DNA from: Anaerolineaceae bacterium
GTDB lineage: Bacteria; Chloroflexota; Anaerolineae; Anaerolineales; UBA11657
DNA length: 64,000 nucleotides
NCBI GenBank assembly: GCA_003569365.1
Contig: BGOS01000006.1
Coordinates: 1-64,000, forward strand
Reading direction: 5' to 3'
Made by a program: the position numbers and the translations under genes. This document shows, piece by piece, positions 50,769 to 59,526 of the stretch (positions within the stretch are counted from its first letter, which is position 1; the number at the start of each line of letters is the position of its first letter). The notes beneath the pieces are model-generated. The model saw only the letters and a list, made by a program, of their open reading frames with translations. It was not told the DNA's origin and searched no databases.

Positions 50769-51922
50769 ATGAAGTCCTACGCCCACATCATTGGCTGGGG
50801 CATGGCTGTGCCCAAGCGCGTACTTACCAACCGCGAGATTTCGCGCATGGTGGACACCACCGAGGACTGGATAGTCTCGCGCACTGGCATCCATGAGCGC
50901 CGCATTGCCGGGCCGCAAGATACAACCGCAAGCCTTGGCCTGGCAGCCGCGCGCCAGGCAATCGAAGTCGCAGACATCAGTCCCGGCGAAATTGACCTGA
51001 TCATTGTGGCTACTTCCACGCCCGAGCATTTATTTCCAGCCACAGCCAGCATTATTCAGGATGCACTGGGAGCCCGCAAGGCTGGCGCGTTTGATCTACT
51101 GGCTGCCTGCACCGGCTTTGTGTACGCACTTTCGCTGGCGTCGCAGGCAATCATCTCCGGCTCGATGAACACCGTGCTAGTCATCGGCTCGGAAACCCTG
51201 TCACGCATTGTGAACTGGGAAGATCGCGGCACCTGCATTCTTTTTGGAGATGGCGCTGGAGCATTTGTGCTGCGCGGCAGCGAACAGCGCGGCGGTGTGC
51301 TCTCCACCCTGCTGCGCTCGGACGGCTCGGGAGCAGACCTGCTTTCGGTGCCGGCGGGCGGCAGCCGCAAACCTGCCAGCATCGAAACCTTGCGCGACAA
51401 CCTGCACACAATTCAGATGAACGGATCCGAAGTATTTCGGTTTGCAACAACCGTGATGGTGGATGCCTGCCGCCAGGTGGTGGCTGACGCCGGACTGCGC
51501 ATGTCGGAGATTGATCGCATAGTTCCGCACCAAGCCAACGAGCGCATCGTGGCCGCCGCCGCCCGCGGGCTAAAGCTGCCGGCAGACCGCTTTGTCCTCA
51601 ACCTGAGCGTTACGGCAACACCTCTACGGCTTCGATTCCAATTGCCTTGTGCGAGGCTGTGGCTGCCGGAACCATCAAGCCCAACACCAACATTGTGTTC
51701 GTGGCATTCGGCGGCGGGCTCACATGGGGCGCAGCCCTTGTGCGCTGGAATGTGACCGCGCCCGCTGCGCCGGGCACATTGCGGCGTTTGCAGCGCCGCG
51801 CCTTCTATGGCATCTCACGCGTGCGCTCGGCACTGCGCCGCGGTGCCCGCACAGTGGAGGGCTTCATCTTCGGCAAGTTGTCACGCGAAGACGAGCAGCC
51901 GCCACACGCCGGCAAGAGTTAG
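50769..51922 (+). CDS. fabH: 3-oxoacyl-[ACP] synthase III, one frameshift, C-terminal extension
   Basis: Starts fatty acid synthesis by condensing an acyl-CoA with malonyl-ACP. It shows [34 protein letters not shown], the active-site Cys in [14 protein letters not shown] and the catalytic His in [10 protein letters not shown]. The frame breaks at 51614-51615, where one G is missing from a G run, exactly at the codon pair for the catalytic Asn (expected [11 protein letters not shown]). Repair gives [17 protein letters not shown]. Reading continues about 57 residues past that usual end, with a basic, helix-prone tail ([20 protein letters not shown]) that is uncommon in FabH. Confidence 0.9.
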
Positions 51923-52000
51923 GCGCCAGGCTGCCACTGGCGGGCAGCCGGCGCTCTGCCGCAGTAGGAAGCTGCGTCTTCGCTGAGCGCTGCGCCACGC

Positions 52001-52032
52001 AAATAAAAAGCCGCCAATAAATTATTGGCGGC
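52001..52032 (-). terminator. Intrinsic terminator of the sigma factor gene
   Basis: Perfect 9-bp stem GCCGCCAAT (52010-52018) with ATTGGCGGC (52024-52032). On the minus strand it is followed by TTTTTATTT. It lies 28 bases after the sigma factor stop. Confidence 0.85.
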
Positions 52033-52059
52033 CTGATGCTCGAAACTTGCGGAGCGGCT

Positions 52060-53427
52060 CTAAACCGAGTCCGCCTTCAAGTACTCTTTCAACTTTTGCC
52101 TTTGCAGGGGGTGGCGCAAGCGGCTCAGCGCCTGTGCTTCAATCTGGCGCACGCGTTCGCGCGTCACGCCCATCATCTTGCCCACTTCTTCCAGCGTGTA
52201 GGCTTCGCCATCGTGCAGCCCATAGCGCAGTTTCAAGATTTGAACTTCGCGCGCCGGCATCTTTGCAAGCTCCTCATCAATGTGCTCGCGGCGCATCTTT
52301 TCCAAAGTCACCCGCGCTGGCTCAGGGCTTTCGATGTCAGTGATGAAGTCGCCGAGCGAAGAGTCATCTTCATCGTCGGTGGACATTTCCAATGACAACG
52401 GCCGGCGCGCAATCTGCTGCATATCTTCCACCTTGCGCGCTCCCACCTCAAGCGCCTTGGCCAGCTCTTCGGTGGAGGGGTCCCGGCCAAGTTTTTGGGT
52501 AAGCGAGTGCGACGCACGCAGCAGCTTGTTGATCTGGTCACCCATGTGAACCGGCACACGAATGGTGCGGCCCTGGTCCGCAATTGCGCGCGTCACAGCC
52601 TGCCGGATCCACCAAGTGGCATACGTGCTGAACTTATGCCCGCGATGATGATCAAACTTTTTAGCAGCACGCAGTACGCCAATGTTGCCTTCTTGAATCA
52701 GATCCAGAAATGGCACCCCGCGCCCAATGTACTTCTTAGCCACACTGATCACCAGCCGGGAGTTTGCCGTAACCAAATGCTCGCGCGCTGCCAGTCCGTC
52801 GGCTATGTCATGCAAAATTTCAGCGCGCCGCTTTGGCCCCATGCGCTTTTTACACTCGAGTTCCTCGCTCGACTTTACGGCCTTCTCGATGCGCTTTGCA
52901 AGCCAGACTTCTTCTTCTGCAGTCAACAGCGGAACACGCCCGACCTCCTTCAGGTACAGCCCAATCGTGTCTTCAACATCAACGCCCAGAATGCCCTGAT
53001 CCGCGCCGGCAGCCGGTTTCTTTTTGCTCTTGCGCAGCTTGCGGCGCACATCTTCTTCGTCATCGCTGGGCGGATCGTCATCGTCGGCACCTTCCTCGCC
53101 GTCCTCAGCCTGCTCCACTACTTCAATATTTTCCGCTGCCAGCGCAGTCATTGCCTCATCCAGCTCATTGACTTCATCTTCCACTTCTGGAAACAAAGCG
53201 ATCAGCTCATCGTTAGTGATGTAGCCTTTGGCACGGCCAATCTCCAGCGCCTTTTGTACCTTGGGGCTCTCCTCCAAATCCATCAAGAGTTCTTCAACCA
53301 CCTCGGGTTTGTGGCCGTTCTTCGCTGTGCCATTGGTTGCGGCCCGCCGGCGCGATGCCGGACGCCCCGCCTTTGCGGTTATGCCGAGGGTTCGTTTACT
53401 TGAGTTCTTCTTTCCGGGTACAGCCAT
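52060..53427 (-). CDS. rpoD: Primary sigma factor (RpoD/SigA)
   Basis: Housekeeping sigma-70. The protein has a lysine/alanine-rich N-terminus, a very acidic stretch ([19 protein letters not shown]), region 1.2 [20 protein letters not shown], region 2 with [20 protein letters not shown] and [20 protein letters not shown], region 3, and region 4 with [20 protein letters not shown]. The ATG at 53427 gives 455 residues. A GTG at 53442 is possible, but it abuts the AAGGA sequence too closely. It has its own promoter and terminator. Confidence 0.96.
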   Translation of the reverse strand: MAVPGKKNSSKRTLGITAKAGRPASRRRAATNGTAKNGHKPEVVEELLMDLEESPKVQKALEIGRAKGYITNDELIALFPEVEDEVNELDEAMTALAAENIEVVEQAEDGEEGADDDDPPSDDEEDVRRKLRKSKKKPAAGADQGILGVDVEDTIGLYLKEVGRVPLLTAEEEVWLAKRIEKAVKSSEELECKKRMGPKRRAEILHDIADGLAAREHLVTANSRLVISVAKKYIGRGVPFLDLIQEGNIGVLRAAKKFDHHRGHKFSTYATWWIRQAVTRAIADQGRTIRVPVHMGDQINKLLRASHSLTQKLGRDPSTEELAKALEVGARKVEDMQQIARRPLSLEMSTDDEDDSSLGDFITDIESPEPARVTLEKMRREHIDEELAKMPAREVQILKLRYGLHDGEAYTLEEVGKMMGVTRERVRQIEAQALSRLRHPLQRQKLKEYLKADSV

Positions 53428-53442
53428 TTTTTGTGTTGTCAC

Positions 53443-53871
53443 TCCTTAATCAAAATACCAAGCATCTAAGCGCAGACAAGCACCGCAAGTTGCCTTGCGA
53501 GTTCAGCTACGACCTGCCTAACAAGTTGCCAAGCCACCTGTTGCAGGCTTCAATCAAAATCAGTTGTCAAAATCAGACGTACGACCCGTTGTGTATACCG
53601 TAAAAAGATCGTGAAAGTCAACTCTTTTCAAAAAACTCGTTTATTTGGCAAAAAATCGGCTGGCTGGCAATAAAATTCACGAAATTCCGAGTTCTGATGC
53701 AATACAGGCCTATTAAAGAGGAGAATATGTAGATGCTGGGCCGGCGGGAAGCGTTCAGTCACTTCCCCATTAGCTTATGGCAAAAAAAATCCGAATTGGA
53801 CGATATCTGCCTGACTCGGGCGGACCCTCACGGTTTTTGCGCTTTAGTGGAGCAAGCAGCAGCGGCGCTTG
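53443..53871. other. AT-rich gap between the sigma factor gene and guaA
   Basis: A 429-base stretch, noticeably richer in A and T than its surroundings. It contains the sigma factor promoter (53592-53621), a leader of about 140 bases for that gene, and the start of a possible 58-residue plus-strand frame at 53733. No recognised structured RNA or terminator for guaA was found. Confidence 0.5.
53592..53621 (-). promoter_or_regulatory. Predicted promoter of the primary sigma factor gene
   Basis: On the minus strand TTGACT (53616-53621), 18 bases, TATACA (53592-53597). Confidence 0.65.
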
Positions 53872-53909
53872 TCACTCCCATTCAATCGTCGCGGGGGGTT
53901 TGCTGGTAA
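53733..53909 (+). CDS. Possible 58-residue protein of unknown function
   Basis: The frame MLGRREAFSHFPISLWQKKS onward, 58 residues, has no recognised family. It is noticed because AGAGGAG lies well placed before it, and an ATG TAG ATG sequence leaves an overlapping start-stop just upstream. Its last 38 bases overlap the end of guaA on the other strand. It may be chance. Confidence 0.2.
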   Translation: MLGRREAFSHFPISLWQKKSELDDICLTRADPHGFCALVEQAAAALVTPIQSSRGVCW

Positions 53910-55398
53910 TGTCGTAGACCACGCGGTTGATGCCCGGCACTTCGTTCACGATGCGACTGCTTATGGTGGCAAGCAATTCGTACGGCAAGCGCGTCCAGTC
54001 TGCAGTCATAAAGTCCGAGGTGGTCACGCAGCGCAGCGCTACCACCTCCTCATGGGTCCGGCTGTCGCCCATCACCCCCACAGACTTGACCGGCAAGAGG
54101 ACCGCAAAGGCTTGCGCTGCTGCAGAGCGCTCCAACCCGGCACCAGCCAGCTCGGCGCGCATGATGGCATCGGCGGCGCGCAGTGTGGCAAGGCGCTCTG
54201 GCGTAACGCAGCCAAGGCAGCGAATGGCCAGGCCGGGGCCGGGAAAGGGCTGCCGCCAAACAAGCGAATCAGGCAAACCGATCGCACTGCCCACCTTGCG
54301 CACTTCGTCTTTGAAAAGATAGCGCAACGGCTCCACCAGCTGAAAATCCAAATCCGGCGGCAGGCCGCCGACGTTGTGGTGCGTCTTAATTTTTGCGGCC
54401 TGCTCCCGGCCGCTGCCACTGCTTTCAACAACATCCGGATAAATTGTGCCCTGCACCAAAAATTTTGCACCAGCTCCCAGCCGCCGTGCCTCGCGTTCAA
54501 AAACGCGAATGAAGCGCGCGCCAATGCGCCGGCGCTTTTCCTCCGGATCAACCACCGCATGCAGGTCAGCCAAAAATTCAGCGCTTGCATCCACAGCCGA
54601 AAAATGCGAACCAAGACCGTGAAATGCAGCCACCACTTCGGCAGTTTCATTTGTTCGCATCAGCCCGGTGTCCACATAGAAGCAATCCAGCTGATCGCCG
54701 AGCGCGCGCTGTGCCAATGCCACGGCAACCGCAGAATCAACTCCGCCGCTGAGTGCTGCGATGGCCCGCTGGCTGCCAACTTGCGTGTGGATCTGCGCCA
54801 CCAACCCGTCCGCAATTGCTTCCGGCAGCCAGTCTGCGCGCACACCCGCCAACGCTAGAAACTTTCCAATGATCTGGGGTCCGTTTGGCGTGTGTTCAAC
54901 CTCCGGATGAAACTGCAAAGCGAAGATACGGGCCGCGGTATTTTCCATTGCAGCAAAAGTACAGCCTTCTCCGCTGGCGCTGCACACAAAACCCGGCGGC
55001 AGCGTGTGCACCTGATCGCCATGGCTCATCCAAACTTGCTGCGCACCCTGCGCCAGCAGCGTGCTTTCCGCTGCTGTGATTGCAGCGCGCCCATACTCGC
55101 GCTGCTGCCCCGGCTGCACATCCCCGCCGAGCGTGCGCGCCAGCAGCTGCATGCCGTAGCAAATCCCCAGCACGGGCACGCCAGCTGCCAGCACATAATC
55201 GGGCAGCGTTGCGGCACCCGCTGCATAAACACTGTCCGGGCCGCCCGAAAGGATAAAAGCCTTGGGGCGCAATGCCAGTACGCGCCCGGGCTCGGCATTC
55301 CATGCAAACAATTCGCAGTAGGTGTTGTGCTCGCGCACACGCCGCGCAATCAGCTGCGCGTACTGCGAGCCAAAATCCAAAATGACAACCGTGTCCAT
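53872..55398 (-). CDS. guaA: GMP synthase (glutamine-hydrolysing)
   Basis: Aminates XMP to GMP using glutamine and ATP. The 508 residues begin with a class I glutamine amidotransferase domain (ILDFGSQYAQLIARRVRE, nucleophile in GICYGMQLLA, LQFHPEVEHT). An ATP-pyrophosphatase domain follows (ALSGGVDSAVAVALAQRALG), then the dimerisation end INRVVYDITSKPPATIEWE. It lies 51 bases after xpt on the same strand, so salvage-made XMP can go straight to GMP. Confidence 0.97.
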   Translation of the reverse strand: MDTVVILDFGSQYAQLIARRVREHNTYCELFAWNAEPGRVLALRPKAFILSGGPDSVYAAGAATLPDYVLAAGVPVLGICYGMQLLARTLGGDVQPGQQREYGRAAITAAESTLLAQGAQQVWMSHGDQVHTLPPGFVCSASGEGCTFAAMENTAARIFALQFHPEVEHTPNGPQIIGKFLALAGVRADWLPEAIADGLVAQIHTQVGSQRAIAALSGGVDSAVAVALAQRALGDQLDCFYVDTGLMRTNETAEVVAAFHGLGSHFSAVDASAEFLADLHAVVDPEEKRRRIGARFIRVFEREARRLGAGAKFLVQGTIYPDVVESSGSGREQAAKIKTHHNVGGLPPDLDFQLVEPLRYLFKDEVRKVGSAIGLPDSLVWRQPFPGPGLAIRCLGCVTPERLATLRAADAIMRAELAGAGLERSAAAQAFAVLLPVKSVGVMGDSRTHEEVVALRCVTTSDFMTADWTRLPYELLATISSRIVNEVPGINRVVYDITSKPPATIEWE

Positions 55399-55449
55399 TA
55401 GATGCAGTTGTGCCTTACTGCAACCGGATAGCGCCCAAATTGCTGCCGC

Positions 55450-56022
55450 TCAGCTGCCAAGTTCAATCCGCCCGGCATCCATGTTGGTAATGCGCACCAG
55501 CGTCTCGATGGGCACGCCTAAACCGGATAAGACATCGCGGCCGCCTTCAAATGTCTTTTCAATCAATGCTCCCACGCCCACCACTGCGCCGCCAGCTGCC
55601 TTCACCAACCGCGCCAACCCAAGAATGGTTTGGCCGCTCGCAAGAAAATCATCGATCACCAGCACGCGCTCGCCGGCACCCAGATACTCCGGCGACACAA
55701 TCAACTCCACGTTGCGCCCTTTCGTGTGTGACGGCGCAATGGTCAGCAGCACCTGATCCGGCATCGTGATTGGCTTTTGCTTGCGTGCGTAGACAACCTC
55801 AAGGCCCAATTCCAGCGCCGTCATCACCGCAGGCGCAATCCCGGAAATCTCAGCTGTGAGTACTTTGCTCGCACCGCAGTTAGCAAACCGCTTGGCAAGC
55901 TCCAAGCCGCAGGCCTGCATCAATTTTGTATCAACCTGATGATTTACAAAACCGTCAACCTTTAGAATCCCATTGCCGAGGTTGCGGCCTTCTGCCCGGA
56001 TGCGGTCCAATAATTGTTTCAC
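55450..56022 (-). CDS. xpt: Xanthine phosphoribosyltransferase
   Basis: Makes XMP from xanthine and PRPP. The 190 residues match Bacillus-type Xpt: GNGILKVDGFVNHQVDTKLM, the PRPP loop VLVIDDFLASGQTILGLARL and GALIEKTFEGGRDVL. The GTG at 56022 is chosen because it starts VKQLLDRIRAEG, as in the family, and has GGAGAG seven bases upstream. An in-frame extension to 56316 reads through the divergent gene's start and was dropped. No purine riboswitch was recognised upstream. Confidence 0.94.
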   Translation of the reverse strand: MKQLLDRIRAEGRNLGNGILKVDGFVNHQVDTKLMQACGLELAKRFANCGASKVLTAEISGIAPAVMTALELGLEVVYARKQKPITMPDQVLLTIAPSHTKGRNVELIVSPEYLGAGERVLVIDDFLASGQTILGLARLVKAAGGAVVGVGALIEKTFEGGRDVLSGLGVPIETLVRITNMDAGRIELGS

Positions 56023-56126
56023 GTTAAAGCTCTCCGCCCAAATTCTAACCGCGCTGCGCGCCAAAATGCAGCGCTCGCAGAGTCTGTTTCTGCAAAAGCT
56101 GATAATGTTCGCAATCGGCCGAGCGT

Positions 56127-58613
56127 TTGATAGCAGTCCATCATGAAAAAAGCCGCCCCGCCAAAACTGTGCCTGCGGTGAAACGAACCCGCTTGATCTG
56201 GCTCGCTGCCCTGCCCGGGCTGTTCCTGGCAGCCGGCGCGGCAGCACTGCTTTGGTATGCCCACACCGCGCCGGCCATGCCCGGCTTGCTGCCGCCGCCC
56301 GCAGCACCATCCACAAAAATTCTGGCGCGCGACGGGCGCCTGCTGTACGAAGTTGCCAGCAGCGCGGGCGTGCATCACACGCCGCTCACACTGGCGCAGA
56401 TACCCAGCGCCTGCCGGCAGGCCACCATCGCCACAGAAGACGCCACTTTTTATTCCAATCCGGGCGTGGAGTGGCGCGGCATTTTGCGTGCGCTGTGGAT
56501 TAACGTGCGCGGCGGACAAACCATTGCGGGTGGCAGCACGATCACACAGCAAGTGGTGCGCAACCTGCTACTGCCGCCCGCAGCGCGCAGTGCGCGCACG
56601 CTTGAGCGCAAGCTGCACGAGAGCCTGCTGGCTTGGCGCCTGACGCGCACGCTTCCGAAGGCGCGCATCCTTGAGCTGTACTTGAACAACATCGACTACG
56701 GCAATCTTGCGCTTGGACTGCAAGCGGCTGCGCAAACATATTTCGGCAAGGATGCCGCGGAATTAGACTTGGCCGAATGCGCGCTGCTCGCCGGCCTGCC
56801 GCAGGCACCGGCGCAGCACAACCCGCTGGCCAACCCGGCCGCTGCGCAGACGCGGCAGCGCGTGGTGTTAGGTCTGATGCATAAGGCCGGCTTCATAGAC
56901 ACAGCGGGCGCAGCCGCCGCGCTGCGCGAACCGCTGCAATACGCTCCAGCACCCTTCCCAATCACTGCCCCGCACTTTGTATTTCAAGTGCTGGCACAAT
57001 TGCAGCAGCAATACGGCGCAGCAGCATTGGCCAGCGGGCTCACCGTTACCACTACGCTGGATATTGACCTGACGCACAGCGCTGAACAGATTATGCGCCG
57101 CCGGCTGGCGCAGCTGGCAGACTCAAAAACCGGTAGCCACAACTCCGGCAACGCAGCGCTGGTTGCGGTTGACCCGCGCACCGGTCAGGTACTGGCACTG
57201 GTTGGGTCGATTGATTATTTTGATCGCGCAATCTCCGGCGCAATTAACATGGCGCTTGCGCCGCGGCAACCCGGCAGCACTCTCAAGCCGCTCACGTACG
57301 CGCTGGCGTTTGATCCCGCGCGCTGCCCGCCCGCTGCGGCAAACTGCCCATGGACAGCAGCGACACAGTTGCCCGATTTACCAACAAGTTTTGTAACAAC
57401 AGAAGGCCGCGCCTACACGCCGCAAAACTATGACCGCAAGTTCCGCGGGCCGGTGCTGGCGCGCGCAGCGCTTGGCAATTCGCTGAATATTCCCGCTGTG
57501 CTTGCACTGCAAGAAGTGGGGGTGGCCGGCTTGCAGCGCATGGCACGCGCCATGGGAATTACAACACTTGCCGCAACCAAGTCGCCGGGGCTGGCACTGA
57601 CGCTGGGCGGCGGTGCAGTGCGCCTTACAGAACTAACTGCAGCATACGGCGTGTTCGCCACGGGTGGCATGCTGCTCCCGCAAACCCTCATCATGAGCGT
57701 GCACGCGGCGGACGGCACGCTGCTCTCAAGCCGGCAGCCAATTCACGCCACGCGCGCACTCGATGCGCGCATCGCTTTCATCATCACCAACATTCTGGCC
57801 GACAACAACGCGCGCAGCGCAGCGTTTGGCGCAGCAAGTGTGCTGAACATTGGCCGGCCGGCTGCAGTGAAGACCGGCACCACAACCAACTGGCGCGACA
57901 ACTGGACGGTGGGTTATACGCCAGAGCTGGCCGTGGGAGTGTGGGTTGGCAATGCCGACAACTCGCCGATGCGTAACGTGGCGGGCATCAGCGGTGCCGC
58001 GCCGATCTGGCATGACTTCATGCGCACGGCATTGCGCGGAAAAGCTGCTGGCACATTTATGCAGCCGGCAGGCCTGGTGCGCCGCAATATTTGCGCAGGC
58101 TCCGGCGCGCAGCCGACTGCAACCTGTATCCAGCGCACTACCGAGATATTTATCAGCGGCACTGAACCGCGGGAACTTATTGGAGTGGACGCCGTAACGG
58201 AATTTTATGCAAGCGACAGCGGCTTGCTAGCTGCAAATTTACCAGCAGCGCGCGAACCAGCAGCAGTGCTTGCCGTTCCGGCATCCAACGATGCGCAGAG
58301 CCCAATTGTTGGCGGCGCGCCGCAGCTCCGAATTGCAGCGCCGGACGCAGCCAGCGTGTACCGCCTGTCGGCGCGCCTGCCAGCCGCAAACCAACTGCTG
58401 CCGCTGCGCATCCTGAGTGCGGCAGCGATCACAAATGTCACAATTCTGATGGATGGCGAAGCCCTGGCGCAATTGAGCTCTGCACCATTTGAAGTTGTTT
58501 GGCAGCTGGCAGCCGGGCGACACCGCGTAGAAGCATTCGGAACCGCAGCTGGCTCCAGCTTGCAGCTCCATGCGCCACCGGTCGAGTTTATTGTGCTTGC
58601 GCCGGACTCTTAG
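56127..58613 (+). CDS. Class A penicillin-binding protein, PBP1C-like
   Basis: Bifunctional peptidoglycan synthase anchored by one membrane helix (about residues 22-45). The GT51 glycosyltransferase domain has the catalytic ATEDATFYSNPGVEWRG and GGSTITQQVVRNLLL. The transpeptidase has PGSTLKP with the catalytic Ser, GNSLNIPAV and VKTGTTTNWRDNW. A C-terminal beta-rich domain after about residue 720 resembles the BiPBP_C domain of PbpC. The start is uncertain: as read it is TTG at 56127. If the A run at 56146-56151 has lost one A, an ATG at 56143 would give MKKSRPAKTVPAV in frame. Confidence 0.93.
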   Translation: MIAVHHEKSRPAKTVPAVKRTRLIWLAALPGLFLAAGAAALLWYAHTAPAMPGLLPPPAAPSTKILARDGRLLYEVASSAGVHHTPLTLAQIPSACRQATIATEDATFYSNPGVEWRGILRALWINVRGGQTIAGGSTITQQVVRNLLLPPAARSARTLERKLHESLLAWRLTRTLPKARILELYLNNIDYGNLALGLQAAAQTYFGKDAAELDLAECALLAGLPQAPAQHNPLANPAAAQTRQRVVLGLMHKAGFIDTAGAAAALREPLQYAPAPFPITAPHFVFQVLAQLQQQYGAAALASGLTVTTTLDIDLTHSAEQIMRRRLAQLADSKTGSHNSGNAALVAVDPRTGQVLALVGSIDYFDRAISGAINMALAPRQPGSTLKPLTYALAFDPARCPPAAANCPWTAATQLPDLPTSFVTTEGRAYTPQNYDRKFRGPVLARAALGNSLNIPAVLALQEVGVAGLQRMARAMGITTLAATKSPGLALTLGGGAVRLTELTAAYGVFATGGMLLPQTLIMSVHAADGTLLSSRQPIHATRALDARIAFIITNILADNNARSAAFGAASVLNIGRPAAVKTGTTTNWRDNWTVGYTPELAVGVWVGNADNSPMRNVAGISGAAPIWHDFMRTALRGKAAGTFMQPAGLVRRNICAGSGAQPTATCIQRTTEIFISGTEPRELIGVDAVTEFYASDSGLLAANLPAAREPAAVLAVPASNDAQSPIVGGAPQLRIAAPDAASVYRLSARLPAANQLLPLRILSAAAITNVTILMDGEALAQLSSAPFEVVWQLAAGRHRVEAFGTAAGSSLQLHAPPVEFIVLAPDS

Positions 58614-58634
58614 CGCAGGCCTCAACCTCGTACG

Positions 58635-59402
58635 CTACGGCTTGGCGGCATTGCCGCGCAAGAAACACAAGATGCCGTTGCTCACGCCGGCTGAAGTCAA
58701 ATCGGGGCGGCTCTCCAAAATTTCGCGGTCCAGATTTAAAAAGCCCAGCTCGATTATGGCAGCTGGTGTTGCCGGATCAATTTCCCGGTACGCATGATAA
58801 AAAGTCATGTCGCGTGTAATGCTGTCTGCATGGAAGTTCATTTTTGTCTGCGCAACATAGCTCTGAATGATGCATTCCGTGAGCGCCGCCGACTGTTCCG
58901 GCGCTGTTGCAGCCATGGAGCCGGCCACCTTGTAGCCAGTTGCCAGCTCATTGATGTACTCGCAAGAGTCTGCATGAATCGACACGAGCGCATCGGCCCG
59001 GTAGCCCTCAAGGCGCGCATCAAATTCGTCAAGTACATCCACAGCGTAGCCGGCTAGCTGCAGAGTTGCCTGCACCCGGCCCGCCACTTCAAGGTTTACC
59101 TGCGCTTCGGTAAGTCCGTCCGGACAAACCGCACCGGAGTCATTGCCCTTGTGCCCGGCCACGATGCCCACGCGCTGCTGATTGACGGGTGCGGCGGTTG
59201 GCTCAGCCGCATCGGCCGCTTTTGCGGCTGCGCCTTTGGCAATGCTGATGCCGAGCCGCACGCCGCGCGGCAGCAACGCATCCGGTGTGATCTGGCTGGC
59301 AACTGTGGCAACAGTGGCGCCAACCAAAAACACCACGCCCACATGGCGCGCCACCTCGCGCACCACGTAGCCGAAACCAGTATCCCGCTCTTGGCGTGGC
59401 AT
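58635..59402 (-). CDS. N-acetylmuramoyl-L-alanine amidase, membrane-anchored
   Basis: Zinc hydrolase (Amidase_3 fold) that cuts the bond between MurNAc and the stem peptide. The 255 residues have a short basic N-terminus, one hydrophobic helix at about 19-38, and the catalytic domain with VGIVAGHKGND (zinc His), EAQVNLEVA (zinc Glu), VSIHADSCEYIN (zinc His) and AAIIELGFLNLD (catalytic Glu). It is convergent with the PBP gene, with a 21-base gap, so two wall enzymes lie tail to tail. Confidence 0.92.
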   Translation of the reverse strand: MPRQERDTGFGYVVREVARHVGVVFLVGATVATVASQITPDALLPRGVRLGISIAKGAAAKAADAAEPTAAPVNQQRVGIVAGHKGNDSGAVCPDGLTEAQVNLEVAGRVQATLQLAGYAVDVLDEFDARLEGYRADALVSIHADSCEYINELATGYKVAGSMAATAPEQSAALTECIIQSYVAQTKMNFHADSITRDMTFYHAYREIDPATPAAIIELGFLNLDREILESRPDLTSAGVSNGILCFLRGNAAKP

Positions 59403-59464
59403 GCGCGAATGTTAATCGCAGCGCGGGATTTGGGCAAGCACCAAAGACACGGCTGTCTCGGGCC

Positions 59465-59500
59465 AAAAAGCAAGCACGGAGGCCGATGGGCCTCCGTGCT
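59465..59500 (-). terminator. Intrinsic terminator after the acetamidase/formamidase gene
   Basis: Perfect 12-bp stem AGCACGGAGGCC (59473-59484) with GGCCTCCGTGCT (59489-59500), followed on the minus strand by TGCTTTTTGG. It separates this gene from the amidase gene downstream. Confidence 0.75.
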
Positions 59501-59526
59501 GCGCAGCCCACGAGGCTTGGGCGCTG

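Noticed and set aside
56023-56126. Purine riboswitch upstream of xpt-guaA
   Set aside because: The 104 bases to the divergent gene do not show the paired loops or conserved pyrimidine-rich core of a guanine aptamer.
56023-56316. N-terminal extension of Xpt
   Set aside because: It runs through the start of the divergent PBP gene and has no family similarity. A GTG with a good SD lies at 56022.
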